From positions 3,038,001-3,102,000 of the forward strand of contig NZ_CP011451.1 in assembly GCF_001007935.1 (NCBI RefSeq): a stretch of 64,000 nt of DNA. Direction: 5' to 3'. The notes below the pieces were generated by a model that was not told the DNA's origin, searched no databases, and saw only the letters and a program-made list of their open reading frames with translations. The stretch's first letter is position 1. Every line of letters starts with the position of its first letter. The position numbers were made by a program, and so were the translations under genes. Below are positions 43,838 through 52,270 of this stretch, one piece after another. Source of the DNA: Nitrosomonas communis (GTDB taxonomy: Bacteria; Pseudomonadota; Gammaproteobacteria; Burkholderiales; Nitrosomonadaceae).

Positions 43838-44523
43838 AGCTCTTTTCCTCTTTCCTCCAGCCATGCTTCAAATTCTTCGGGCGTATGCACCACAACTGAC
43901 AATATCATATGAGCATGACCACGACCGCAAAATTCCGAGCATTGTCCACGAAAATGCCCCGGCGCATCGGCTTGAAGTCTCAGAATATTAGTCCGCCCCG
44001 GGATGACATCAATTTTGCCGCTCAATCTTGGCACCCAGAAGGAATGAATCACATCAGCACTGCTCACGTGTACATCCACCGGTATGCCAGCCGGCAAATG
44101 CAGCTCATTCATCGTCACCACGCGTGTATCAGCATAACGAATCTGCCATAACCATTGGCGTGCAGTCACCTCTATGCGTAGCGGCGTTTGTTCCTCCAGC
44201 GGTAACGGTAACATACGAAAGCCCATCGGAATGCTAAAGCTCAATAGCGTAATTATGCTAATAGTAGGCAGCGCTACCCCTCCACCAATAATCCACCAAC
44301 TGGATATTCTGCGCGCTTGCGCCTTAGTCATTGACACAGGCTTACGCCACATGGCATACAACCATAATGCCACCATAGTTAGCAGTACTAATACAAAAAA
44401 GCCTAGCATTCCCCACCATAAATCGGCTACAGCATGCGCTGAGGGGCCAGCTGGATTCAAGGCAGATTGAGGACCGCTGCAGCCAGCTAGAAAAAAAAGA
44501 ATGCTAATCGCCTCTAACAGCAC
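43834..44523 (-). CDS. ctaC: Cytochrome c oxidase subunit II
   Basis: This protein of about 229 residues has a lipoprotein-type leader ending LFFLAGC, two membrane helices (LWWGMLGFFVLVLLTMVALW; WWIIGGGVALPTISIITLLS) and a periplasmic cupredoxin domain. The CuA ligands are in ADVIHSFWVPRLSGKIDVIP and CSEFCGRGHAHM. No fused cytochrome c domain is present. I propose GTG 44523 as the start. The open frame reaches 45075, but that part runs antisense through the DUF2231 gene and has no family sequence. It is the first gene of the oxidase operon and is divergent from the DUF2231 gene. Confidence 0.82.
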   Translation of the reverse strand: MLLEAISILFFLAGCSGPQSALNPAGPSAHAVADLWWGMLGFFVLVLLTMVALWLYAMWRKPVSMTKAQARRISSWWIIGGGVALPTISIITLLSFSIPMGFRMLPLPLEEQTPLRIEVTARQWLWQIRYADTRVVTMNELHLPAGIPVDVHVSSADVIHSFWVPRLSGKIDVIPGRTNILRLQADAPGHFRGQCSEFCGRGHAHMILSVVVHTPEEFEAWLEERGKEL

Positions 44524-44580
44524 TAAACTATGACTAATCGTTAACGTTTTTATTCTTAACTTTTGCCGAGGAGTATAGCC

Positions 44581-45033
44581 ATGGCACAACAACCGATTAT
44601 CAGTCGTATGTCTATTGGTGGACACCCAATTCATCCCATGCTGATTCATTTTCCTGTTGCCTTCTTGCTTGGATTGGTAGGTGCTGATTTGGTTTATCTG
44701 TACACAGATGACCCTTTCTGGATACGCGTAGGTCTGTGGCTGGCTGGCTTGGGCAGTTTGGGTGGCTGGCTGGCAGGAATAGCCGGCTTGATTGACCTGG
44801 TATTTGTACCGCGTATTCGTTCCCTGCTTATTGCCTGGATTCATGCATTGCTGGCCATCATGACGCTGGCGCTCGCTTCGTTCAACTGGTTGCTGCGCTA
44901 TAACAGCGAAAGCAGCTTCGACCCTTGGGGTTTGCATATCTCGCTGCTGACAGCTGTGCTGATAACCATCACCAGCCTTCTGGGAGGACAAATGGTTTAC
45001 CACCACGCCGTTGGTGTTAATATTAAATCCTGA
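44581..45033 (+). CDS. DUF2231 membrane protein
   Basis: This protein of about 150 residues has four hydrophobic segments. The DUF2231 hallmark is at the N-terminus (GGHPIHPMLIHFPVAFLLGL) with paired His residues that could bind haem or metal, followed by GGWLAGIAGLIDLVFVPRIR and SLLIAWIHALLAIMTLALAS. The start ATG 44581 has GAGGAG seven bases upstream. It is divergent from the oxidase operon with only 57 bp between the start codons, so shared control is likely. The function is unknown, but the family is often found near respiratory genes. Confidence 0.8.
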   Translation: MAQQPIISRMSIGGHPIHPMLIHFPVAFLLGLVGADLVYLYTDDPFWIRVGLWLAGLGSLGGWLAGIAGLIDLVFVPRIRSLLIAWIHALLAIMTLALASFNWLLRYNSESSFDPWGLHISLLTAVLITITSLLGGQMVYHHAVGVNIKS

Positions 45034-45078
45034 TTTGTTATCCCATATAGATAGCTCCAGATATCGCATGATCAACTC

Positions 45079-45492
45079 CTAAAAAGGTTTAGTCAGCACA
45101 ACCCAGATAATAGTTAATATCAGTGTCACGATCCCTATGCCTAAAAATAGGCAAGATAGAATTACTTTTTTGTAGGATGCCTGCTGATTATGCAAAATAA
45201 TCCAACCGCTGAAGGCATGGCACAAAACTAAGAAAAAGACCAGCGTAAGCTTAAGTATCAGCCAGGAATCTGCTATTTCCTCTAGCAAAAAGATGGTTGT
45301 GCCAGAGATAATCGCAATCAACGCAGCGGGTGTCGTGAACAACTTGTAGATCATAACCACTACGTCCATAAGGCGCTGCTGAACGCTGGTAGATTGTTGA
45401 GATGCCGAACTAACGATTAATGCGGGCAGATACAGCAATGACGCGCACCAACATAACACGGCAACAATATGTAATAGCAAAAGCCAGACCAT
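45079..45492 (-). CDS. CopD/HemJ-like membrane protein
   Basis: This 137-residue protein has four hydrophobic segments. The sequence pattern (LLLHIVAVLCWCASLLYLPA; PAALIAIISGTTIFLLEEIA; LTLVFFLVLCHAFSGWIILH) recalls small CopD/HemJ-type proteins with conserved His residues in helices 1 and 3. In that broad family some members act in copper uptake and others as protoporphyrinogen oxidase. I cannot choose between them. It is convergent with the DUF2231 gene and close to the oxidase cluster, which fits a haem or copper supply role (inference). Confidence 0.6.
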   Translation of the reverse strand: MVWLLLLHIVAVLCWCASLLYLPALIVSSASQQSTSVQQRLMDVVVMIYKLFTTPAALIAIISGTTIFLLEEIADSWLILKLTLVFFLVLCHAFSGWIILHNQQASYKKVILSCLFLGIGIVTLILTIIWVVLTKPF

Positions 45493-45921
45493 AATTTCCC
45501 TTTTCCTTTCGATATTTGTGAATCGGGGAAGTAATACTTATCTGTGTTTGCTGCTTTACCGATGTAAAAAGCAATTGGCACTACAACATTTTGTACATCG
45601 GTGCTTTAAAGTGTCGACCAATAGACATTAATTGTCAATATAATTAGATCCTGGTCATGTTTTCACTTGCGATTCACCAGCTTGCTTAATTTATAATCTG
45701 TTCACAGCAGGCTTGGAATGATTTTTCTCAACTAGTCAATGAAGCCAGCAAGAGAGGCATCCGGATCATCATTGATCTGGTTGTAAATCACACTTCTGTA
45801 GAACATCCATGGTTTTTGGATACGCAAAACAGCAGAGATACTAAATATAGGCATTTTTATATAAAAGTAAATGTTTTTGATCAGCAAAATCATCCTGATT
45901 CTTTTCTAAATTTTTTTGGCA

Positions 45922-47553
45922 TCTTTCAAGAAACAAATGTAACACAATGGTTTTACAGCAAATATTAAGTAGCCTCAGGAACAGGGGTAAGATTAAACCC
46001 CAGCTTCCGAGCGCGAACAGTCAGATGATGCAACACGCGTTGACGATATCGCTCCTCATAGTACTCCTGCCCTTTATCGACGTACTCGGTTCCTTTCGTT
46101 AGCATCGTGTAGATCAAGCGCGCCAGTTTGTGTGCTGTCGCTGTGATTGCCTTTGCCTTGTCGAGTCTGCCACATAATCTTCTGTAATAGGCACCCAGTG
46201 CAGACTGGCTGGATTTCAATGAAACTGCCGCCATGCGCAGTGCCTGAGCCGCACGGTTCGCTGTGCGCTTGCTTGCCCCCGATAGCACTTTTCCGCCCGA
46301 TATCTTTGTTCCAGGACACAACCCAAGCCACGAGGCAAACTGCTTCGCACTCTTGAACCTGCTCATGTCAGCGCCCACTTCACTCAGGACTTTCATCGCA
46401 ATCGTCACTTCGATGCCGTCAATTCGCGTCAAATCAACCCCACACATGCCAATCAGATGGGCACGCAAATCAAATTTGGGAGCGTTCTTGACATTGGAGC
46501 GGCGCTTCTTCTGGCAGATCTCTACCTTGTGCACCTGAAGTGCCGCCAGCATGGTTTCAAGCTGCCGGTCACATTCGGTGAGTCGTTCGCTGTAGGCGTC
46601 ATAGAGTGACATCGCTTGCTTGAGTGCAAACAGGTGTTCTTCCCGCCAATTCCCGATTAACGATTTCTCAATCTCGTCTTTGCCAGCCCGGATGCGATTG
46701 CTCTTGAGATTCGCCAGGATGTGCCCATCTCTCTCACCAGTAATGATGGCACGAACGATCTTTTGACCGGTTTCGCCCACAATATCCGAAATCACGTTCG
46801 CCAATTGTATGTTCATTTGCGCCAGAGCCTTTTGCATATGTTGCACATGTCGCGCCTGATAACGGATCAGCATATCGCGTTGACGAGATATGGCTCGTAG
46901 TGCACATATCTCATCTTTCGGACGGAATGCGCCAGACAACAACCCAAAGCTCATCAGTTGCTGTAACCATTGGCAGTCCAGTACATCCGACTTCCAGCCA
47001 GAAACATTTCTAACGTGCCGCGCATTTACTAGATACACAGTCAGCCCGCGCGACTCCAAAAGTTCATACAGTGGAATCCAGTATACCCCCGTCGATTCCA
47101 TTGCCACAGTGTCAATTTCACAGGCCTCTAACCAGTCCGCTAAACCATTCAGGTCTGCGGTGAAACTCTTGAATTCCCTTACCGGCTTGTTATCTCGATC
47201 CGGCGGTACCGCCACAAAATGGCTCGCAGAGCCAATATCAATCCCCGCTGCATTCGGATGGATTAACTCCAATTTACTTCGCTTGAACTTTGCCATGACA
47301 TCCTCCATTATCTCTATTGGAATGTCGCGCTGGTTCAGGTACATCGTTGTACTCACTCTTTCAAACGGGATGTCCGTTGCCACGGACTCACCAATGTCGC
47401 CGACGTGACCCATGACCACGCTAAAAAACGGGCGGATTAGCACCAGTGATGGGTCGGTCTTCTCCAGCGCGACATTCCAACTTTACTCCTCAAGCTCTGA
47501 CGCCGCTTGTTTCTTCTGCGCGCCTTGCCGCCTCTAGCGGATTACTACGCTAA
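45922..47553 (-). mobile_element. IS110-family element, copy 2 (1,632 bp)
   Basis: It has the same length and near-identical sequence as copy 1 at 8393-10024, in opposite orientation. It is inserted into the GH13 pseudogene, so the target differs from that of copy 1. The non-coding left end (47297-47553) differs from copy 1 at only about two bases. Confidence 0.88.
45965..47296 (-). CDS. IS110-family transposase (DEDD recombinase), copy 2
   Basis: This 443-residue recombinase, from ATG 47296 (GGAGG five bases upstream), has the same DEDD and Tnp_20 blocks as copy 1. It differs at a handful of residues: KFKRSK for KFKQSK, SGWKSD for SGRKSD, KSLIGN for KSLVGN, and EVTIAM for EVMTAM. The Arg-to-Trp change falls next to the KSDVLD acidic motif and could affect activity. 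Otherwise the gene is intact. Confidence 0.92.
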   Translation of the reverse strand: MAKFKRSKLELIHPNAAGIDIGSASHFVAVPPDRDNKPVREFKSFTADLNGLADWLEACEIDTVAMESTGVYWIPLYELLESRGLTVYLVNARHVRNVSGWKSDVLDCQWLQQLMSFGLLSGAFRPKDEICALRAISRQRDMLIRYQARHVQHMQKALAQMNIQLANVISDIVGETGQKIVRAIITGERDGHILANLKSNRIRAGKDEIEKSLIGNWREEHLFALKQAMSLYDAYSERLTECDRQLETMLAALQVHKVEICQKKRRSNVKNAPKFDLRAHLIGMCGVDLTRIDGIEVTIAMKVLSEVGADMSRFKSAKQFASWLGLCPGTKISGGKVLSGASKRTANRAAQALRMAAVSLKSSQSALGAYYRRLCGRLDKAKAITATAHKLARLIYTMLTKGTEYVDKGQEYYEERYRQRVLHHLTVRARKLGFNLTPVPEAT

Positions 47554-47659
47554 TAAGGATCAGAAAGCAAAATTCTATTACCAGCGAGGGAAATTCAGAT
47601 GTGATGCAATCTGATAGCAAAAGGTTATAGCATGGTTTTTCAAATATAAAGAAACCTTA

Positions 47660-47774
47660 TTCCATTTCCAAATCAAAAATGACGCGAAGGCGAGCCGTAG
47701 ACAGTATAAATAATACGGCAAGGCAAAGAAGACAAAGTCAGGCCGCCGAAGTCAGTTTCGATTTAGAAATGAAA
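47660..47774 (+). repeat. MITE family 1 copy (115 bp)
   Basis: Ends TTCCATTTCCAAATCAAA and TTCGATTTAGAAATGAAA, flanks TTA and TGA. It is enlarged by an internal short duplication (aaagtcaggccgccgaagtc). Confidence 0.8.
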
Positions 47775-47982
47775 TGACTTATGGTAGCCTATAATTCATC
47801 CTCAAATAAGGTAAAAACCAGCTTTACAACAGATATTATCCCCTTTAGGATGATTCCAATATTTGAGGATGAGCAGTATGGGGATGAAATAAGCTTGAGT
47901 GAATTCAATCTAAACTCATATAGTTTTAGATGGATATAGATAATTCCAAGAAAAAAACTAATACTCGTTTAATGCAAATAAT

Positions 47983-48948
47983 ATGCTAAACCTTGGCTAT
48001 CACATATCCCATGAACAGTTTTCACCTGGAGAATTACTTAAATTAGCCAAAAAAGCCGCTGAGGCAGGTTTTTCATTTGGGTTGTCTTCAGATCATTTTT
48101 CTCCATGGAATTTTGATCAAGGCCACAGTGGTTATGCCTGGTCATGGCTGGGAGCGGCTTTAAGCCAGACAGATCTTAATTTTGGAATAGTTACTTGTCC
48201 ATTCTTCCGCTACCATCCGGCAATAATTGCTCAGGCCGCAGCCACCTTGGATGAAATGTTTCCACAACGATTCTGGATTGCAGTGGGCAGTGGTCAGGCA
48301 CTTAACGAATCTATTTTAGGTGAATACTGGCCAACCAAACCTGAAAGAAATGAGCGATTAAAAGCTTCTGTGGATATTATGAGAGCATTATGGAGGAGTG
48401 AAACAGTTACCACTAAAGAACCAATAAAGGTAGTGGAAGCTACCTTATATACCACTCCAAAATCAAAAATGTCGGTAACAGGTGCTGCTTTAACACCCGA
48501 GACCGCAAAATGGATGGCTTCATGGGCTGACAGCTTAATTACTATTTCTCAACCAGAGGAAAGACTGAAAGAAATAGTAGATGCATGGAAAGAAAATGGA
48601 GGAGAAAATAAACCCATCAAGCTAAAAGTACAGTTGTCGTATGACAAAAAATTTGATGATGCTTTGCATGGGGCGCACCAACAATGGAGAACAAACATTT
48701 TTGCTAGTGATTTGCAGTCTCAGCTCCGAAATCCTCAACAATTCGAACAAGCTGCCCAGCATGTTAAGCCTGAAGAATTAAAAAAGATGGTAAATGTCTC
48801 AGATGAGCCAGATCAACATATTGAATGGCTCATAAGATATAGAAATATGGGATTTTCTGATCTGATTCTCCATAACGTGAATAAAAAACAGGAGCAGTTC
48901 TTAGAAGTGTTTGCTGAAAAAGTTATCCCTGAACTCAAAAGCTTATGA
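47983..48948 (+). CDS. LLM-class flavin-dependent oxidoreductase (TIGR03885-like)
   Basis: This 321-residue TIM-barrel flavoprotein belongs to the luciferase-like monooxygenase family. Visible blocks are MLNLGYHISHEQFSPGELLK, GFSFGLSSDHFSPWN, LNFGIVTCPFFRYHPAIIAQ with AAATLDEMFPQRFWIAVGSG, and a C-terminal DEPDQHIEWLIRYRNMGFSD. The pattern matches the TIGR03885 subgroup often found beside sugar-lactone or alditol oxidases. It uses FMN or F420, and the substrate is unknown. It is the first gene of a plus-strand cluster, 63 bp before the aldonolactone oxidase gene. Confidence 0.85.
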   Translation: MLNLGYHISHEQFSPGELLKLAKKAAEAGFSFGLSSDHFSPWNFDQGHSGYAWSWLGAALSQTDLNFGIVTCPFFRYHPAIIAQAAATLDEMFPQRFWIAVGSGQALNESILGEYWPTKPERNERLKASVDIMRALWRSETVTTKEPIKVVEATLYTTPKSKMSVTGAALTPETAKWMASWADSLITISQPEERLKEIVDAWKENGGENKPIKLKVQLSYDKKFDDALHGAHQQWRTNIFASDLQSQLRNPQQFEQAAQHVKPEELKKMVNVSDEPDQHIEWLIRYRNMGFSDLILHNVNKKQEQFLEVFAEKVIPELKSL

Positions 48949-49011
48949 TTTCCATTATTATTAACTTTTAACCCAATCTTATAAAAAATTCGGGCTGATA
49001 TTTAAAGTTAC

Positions 49012-50202
49012 ATGAATACATGGTCAAACTGGTCGGGAAGTCTAAAATTTACTCCAGGCAAAATTATTGAACCTGCCAGTGAACAGGAGTTATTGGAGAT
49101 TGTTGAGACTATTTTAAAAAATAACCAAAAAATCAGGATGCTGGGAGCAGGACATTCCTCCTCTCCCCTGGTGGTTACAGATGAAAATCTTCTTTCTCTT
49201 AAACATTTTAGATCAGTTGATAATATAGATAAGGAAAATTCAACGGCATGGATAGGAGCCGGGCTGACTGTAAAAGAGGGGGGAAGCAGATTACTTGACC
49301 ATGGCTTATCATTCCATAATACCGGTGATGTAGACATTCAATATATTGCTGGCGCAATCAGTACCGGAACTCATGGCTCAGGGATAAAATTGAAGAACCT
49401 TTCTTCAATGTTGGTTGGTTGTAGGATGATTTGTTCTGATGGGCATATAAAAGAATTTACTGAAGATCAGCACGGGAAAGAGTTCTTTGATGCATTACGC
49501 GTATCTCTGGGCACATTTGGGATCATGACCCAAATGAAACTCAAGCTTTTACCTGCTTTCCAACTCATAAGAAAAGAATGGTGTACGCATATTGAGGATT
49601 GTCTTGAACATCTTGTAGAGCTCATCAATGAAAATCGTAATTTTGATTTTTACTGGTATCCACGTAATGATCTGGCGAAATTACGTATTCTTAATGAGCC
49701 GGGCAAGGGATTACAAAAGCTGGCCTATGCAAAATGTGTAGAAGAGAAATCAGGTTGGGCTATTGATGTTCTTCCTAAGCAACGAGATTTAAGATTTGAT
49801 GAAATAGAATACGCGCTCCCCCTCGAGGCTGGTCCGGAATGCTTCAAAGAAATACGAAAAATAATCAAGGCCAAGTTCAGAAAAATCGTTGCCTGGCGAG
49901 TTCTTTACAGAACGATAAAAGCAGATGATTTTTATCTTAGTCCCTGCTTCGGACGAGATACAGCTACTATTTCTTTACATCAAAATGCCGGCGCTCCTTT
50001 TGAAGAATATTTCAGAACGATTGAAGCCGTTTTTAGAAGCTTTGATGGACGACCCCACTGGGGTAAAAAGCATAATTTAGAAAGCGAAGAAATCAGCCAG
50101 TGTTATCCGAGATGGAATGACTTTTTGGAGATAAGAAAAAAAATGGATCCGAGAGGGATATTTATAAACAGATACTTACAAAAGCAAATTTTTGATCTGT
50201 GA
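49012..50202 (+). CDS. FAD-linked aldonolactone oxidase family protein
   Basis: This 396-residue VAO-type flavoprotein has an N-terminal FAD-binding domain (IRMLGAGHSSSPLVVTDENL, GDVDIQYIAGAISTGTHGSG) and a C-terminal ALO domain ending FRSFDGRPHWGKKHNLES, YPRWNDFLEIRKKMDPRGIF and INRYL. The HWGKKH motif is diagnostic of D-arabinono- or L-gulono-lactone oxidase-like enzymes. The covalent-FAD His is probably not present in the usual position (GAGHSSS does hold a His), so attachment is uncertain. It oxidises a sugar lactone or alditol, substrate unknown. Its stop overlaps the next start as TGATG. Confidence 0.87.
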   Translation: MNTWSNWSGSLKFTPGKIIEPASEQELLEIVETILKNNQKIRMLGAGHSSSPLVVTDENLLSLKHFRSVDNIDKENSTAWIGAGLTVKEGGSRLLDHGLSFHNTGDVDIQYIAGAISTGTHGSGIKLKNLSSMLVGCRMICSDGHIKEFTEDQHGKEFFDALRVSLGTFGIMTQMKLKLLPAFQLIRKEWCTHIEDCLEHLVELINENRNFDFYWYPRNDLAKLRILNEPGKGLQKLAYAKCVEEKSGWAIDVLPKQRDLRFDEIEYALPLEAGPECFKEIRKIIKAKFRKIVAWRVLYRTIKADDFYLSPCFGRDTATISLHQNAGAPFEEYFRTIEAVFRSFDGRPHWGKKHNLESEEISQCYPRWNDFLEIRKKMDPRGIFINRYLQKQIFDL

Positions 50203-50579
50203 TGCAAGCGATAGGTAAAAAGAAATGGGTAATCCCGGCAGGACATATTCCATTACAAACTACAGGGAAAGAACCTGACTTTTTAAGCCAAGATAGAATA
50301 GCCATATTGAATACAGGCATGAGTACAGTGAAATTAAAGTTAACTGTATATCATCCTGATCAGGAGCCTATAGAAAATTATTTTTTTGAAATCAAAGGTC
50401 AGCGCTTAAGGAAAATTCGCATCAATGATCTGATCGATCCTTTTCCTGTTTTCCTTGCAACAGACTATGCATTGGTAATTGAAGCAGAGCATGAGGTTAT
50501 TATTCAATTTCTGCGAATGAATACAGGACATAAAAATGTAGCAATTATGGGAACAATGGCTTATGGAACAGATGGCTGA
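50202..50579 (+). CDS. Sensory rhodopsin transducer-like (ASRT) protein, paralogue 1
   Basis: This protein of about 125 residues belongs to the ASRT / DUF1362 superfamily: KKWVIPAGHIPLQTTGKEPD, IAILNTGMSTVKLKLTVYHP, LRKIRINDLIDPFPVFLATD, YALVIEAEHEVIIQFLRMNT and a terminal GTMAYG. In Anabaena the homologue couples to a rhodopsin, while the superfamily is thought to bind small molecules such as sugars. It diverges from the second copy at 51264, notably lacking the HTRLDSRQAENAL motif. It is translationally coupled to the lactone oxidase (TGATG), tying it to carbohydrate oxidation. No rhodopsin is present in the window. Confidence 0.8.
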   Translation: MQAIGKKKWVIPAGHIPLQTTGKEPDFLSQDRIAILNTGMSTVKLKLTVYHPDQEPIENYFFEIKGQRLRKIRINDLIDPFPVFLATDYALVIEAEHEVIIQFLRMNTGHKNVAIMGTMAYGTDG

Positions 50580-50584
50580 TAAAT

Positions 50585-51055
50585 ATGGAAGAGGTTTCAG
50601 TTAGCGTAACTGTCCTTACCGCCATGATCACTCCCGCAGTATTAATTCTTGCTTGCGGGTCACTTTTATTGACTACTTCTCAAAGGCTCAATAGAAGCAT
50701 TGACAGAACAAGAAAAATATCTTTTGAATTCAAAGAGATAAAACAAGGAAATAAATCAGCGCCGGAGCCGGAACAACGAATGCTGTTCCGGCAATTGGAG
50801 AAAGCAGCAAAGAGATCTATTTTATTGCAGCGTGCAATGACACTTCTCTATATCTCATTATTTTTTTTTATTGCCACCAGTTTGCTTATCGGTATATTTG
50901 AAATTTTGAACTGGATCAGATCTTGGATTTTAATTTCATTCTTTATAATAGGTATTATGATGTTGCTTTGTGCAAGTTTCTTTCTGGTTATGGAAACAAG
51001 GCTGGCTCTTAGCGCTGTCCATGATGAAATGAAATTCAGATTAACGATAGATTAA
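50585..51055 (+). CDS. DUF2721 membrane protein
   Basis: This 156-residue protein has an N-terminal helix with the DUF2721 pattern (TAMITPAVLILACGSLLLTT, SQRLNRSIDRTRKIS), a cytoplasmic basic/acidic segment (~40-75) and two further helices (LLYISLFFFIATSLLIGIFE; WILISFFIIGIMMLLCASFF). The family has no established function. It starts 5 bp after the ASRT-like gene and is the last of the four-gene cluster, suggesting a membrane partner. Confidence 0.83.
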   Translation: MEEVSVSVTVLTAMITPAVLILACGSLLLTTSQRLNRSIDRTRKISFEFKEIKQGNKSAPEPEQRMLFRQLEKAAKRSILLQRAMTLLYISLFFFIATSLLIGIFEILNWIRSWILISFFIIGIMMLLCASFFLVMETRLALSAVHDEMKFRLTID

Positions 51056-51127
51056 GCATCTGATCGCTAAATTATCAGTAATATACAGGATATGACGATT
51101 TCTACAGTCGCCTGTTATTCATGGTTA

Positions 51128-51227
51128 TTCTATTCCCAATCAAAAATGACACGAAGACGAGCCGTAGGCAGTATAAATAATACAGCAAGGTAAAGCCAAC
51201 AAAGTCAGTTTTGATTTGGAAATGAGA
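51128..51227 (+). repeat. MITE family 1 copy (100 bp)
   Basis: Ends TTCTATTCCCAATCAAAA and TTTGATTTGGAAATGAGA, with TTA at 51125-51127 and 51228-51230. Lies between convergent genes. Confidence 0.82.
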
Positions 51228-51263
51228 TTAGATAGGACAATCCATAAAAATCATCTTAGTGAT

Positions 51264-51644
51264 TCATTCATTCACTGAATAAGCAATAGTCGTTAATAAT
51301 GCATTTTCTGCTTGTCGAGAATCCAAACGTGTATGTTGAACCACAATAGGAACATCCGATCTGATAACACTTGCATAATCAGTATCTCGGGGAATCTCTT
51401 GAGGATCTTTCAAATTATTGAACCTTAAATGCAGGGTGCGCCTTGCCGGCACTTTCAACTTGTAAGGACCAACCGGATCTTTATCAGTAAAGTATATGGT
51501 TATTTCGATATTGGCTTCATTATCCCCGGCATTCAAAATACAAGCAGTCTCATGACTGGTAAATTCCGGGTCGGGTCCGGTACTTTGTGAAGGTATATAT
51601 CCTTCCGGGATAGCCCAGATTTTATGTCCGATAGGTGAATTCAT
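51264..51644 (-). CDS. Sensory rhodopsin transducer-like (ASRT) protein, paralogue 2
   Basis: This 126-residue protein is very close to the canonical ASRT family: KIWAIPEGYIPSQSTGPDPE, FTSHETACILNAGDNEANIE, ITIYFTDKDPVGPYKLKVPA, RRTLHLRFNNLKDPQEIP, YASVIRSDVPIVVQHTRLDS and RQAENALLTTIAYS. It should form a small beta-sandwich oligomer with a ligand pocket. It is convergent with the cluster holding paralogue 1, about 200 bp away. The 51645-51923 region upstream carries its promoter but no evident motif. Confidence 0.88.
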   Translation of the reverse strand: MNSPIGHKIWAIPEGYIPSQSTGPDPEFTSHETACILNAGDNEANIEITIYFTDKDPVGPYKLKVPARRTLHLRFNNLKDPQEIPRDTDYASVIRSDVPIVVQHTRLDSRQAENALLTTIAYSVNE

Positions 51645-51923
51645 ATTAAGCGTTTTCTATTTTTTCATAACATATTCTATGTTATCCCTTTGGCTGATGC
51701 CAAATAGTTTAAAAGCATGGCGCACGGTATCAATGGCAGAATTACTTCATGCTTCCATCTGAACTTAACACAGATGAGTAATGATAGAAATAACTATCAA
51801 TATTTAATGTGTGATAACGAACCGACTAAGTAATAGATATTCACTATCATGATTTACATAAAAACCCTGTTCTCATGATAGTAGCTGTACTACAGATACA
51901 AGTAACCCATTGAAGGAGCAAAC

Positions 51924-52199
51924 ATGCCTAAAAGAAATATCGACATCGGACCAGGTGATAATGCACCTTGTGTAGAACCAACTGTTCCCCCTATTCCTAA
52001 AGACAACCCGCCTCAAAAGGAACCGCCTCGAAAGGAACCTCCTCAACAGGATCTCCCGAGAAGAGATCCTGTTGAAAATCCTCCTGAGCGGGAACCTGAT
52101 AAAGATATTCCTTTTGAACAAGCCATTCCAGAAAATCCACCGCCTCGCAAGAATATTCCTGAAGAGCCTACCATCAAGGATCGTGACGGTAAAAAATAA
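51924..52199 (+). CDS. Small Pro/charged-residue-rich protein, 91 aa
   Basis: This 91-residue, presumably unstructured protein is about one quarter proline, with alternating Lys/Arg and Glu/Asp (DNPPQKEPPRKEPPQQDLPR, NPPEREPDKDIP). It has no signal peptide or membrane segment. A strong ribosome binding site (GAAGGAGC) seven bases before the ATG supports it as a real gene. I know no family. It is divergent from the ASRT paralogue 2 gene, with about 280 bp between the starts. Confidence 0.65.
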   Translation: MPKRNIDIGPGDNAPCVEPTVPPIPKDNPPQKEPPRKEPPQQDLPRRDPVENPPEREPDKDIPFEQAIPENPPPRKNIPEEPTIKDRDGKK

Positions 52200-52270
52200 T
52201 GAGTAACTGTTTTCGAAATAAGCTTTTGTTAAGTTTTCCTTAAATAATAAATATTCTTAGATAGGGACAG

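Larger units (their letters stand above)
45706..47610 (+). pseudogene. GH13 (trehalose synthase-like) pseudogene split by IS110
   Basis: The frame at about 45706-45921 reads [40 protein letters not shown] and TKYRHFYIK, which is the region I neighbourhood of trehalose-synthase-like GH13 enzymes. The IS110 element occupies 45922-47553. Beyond it about 18 residues (DQKAKFYYQRGKF) resemble the continuation (KKAKAYYFHRF-KF in the intact gene at 35729). The 5' end and everything downstream are missing. It is AT-rich like the rest of the chromosome, in contrast to the GC-rich intact GH13 gene. Confidence 0.7.

Noticed and set aside
44524..45075. N-terminal extension of cytochrome oxidase subunit II
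   Set aside because: The open frame runs antisense through the DUF2231 gene, lacks family sequence, and precedes the lipoprotein leader of subunit II.
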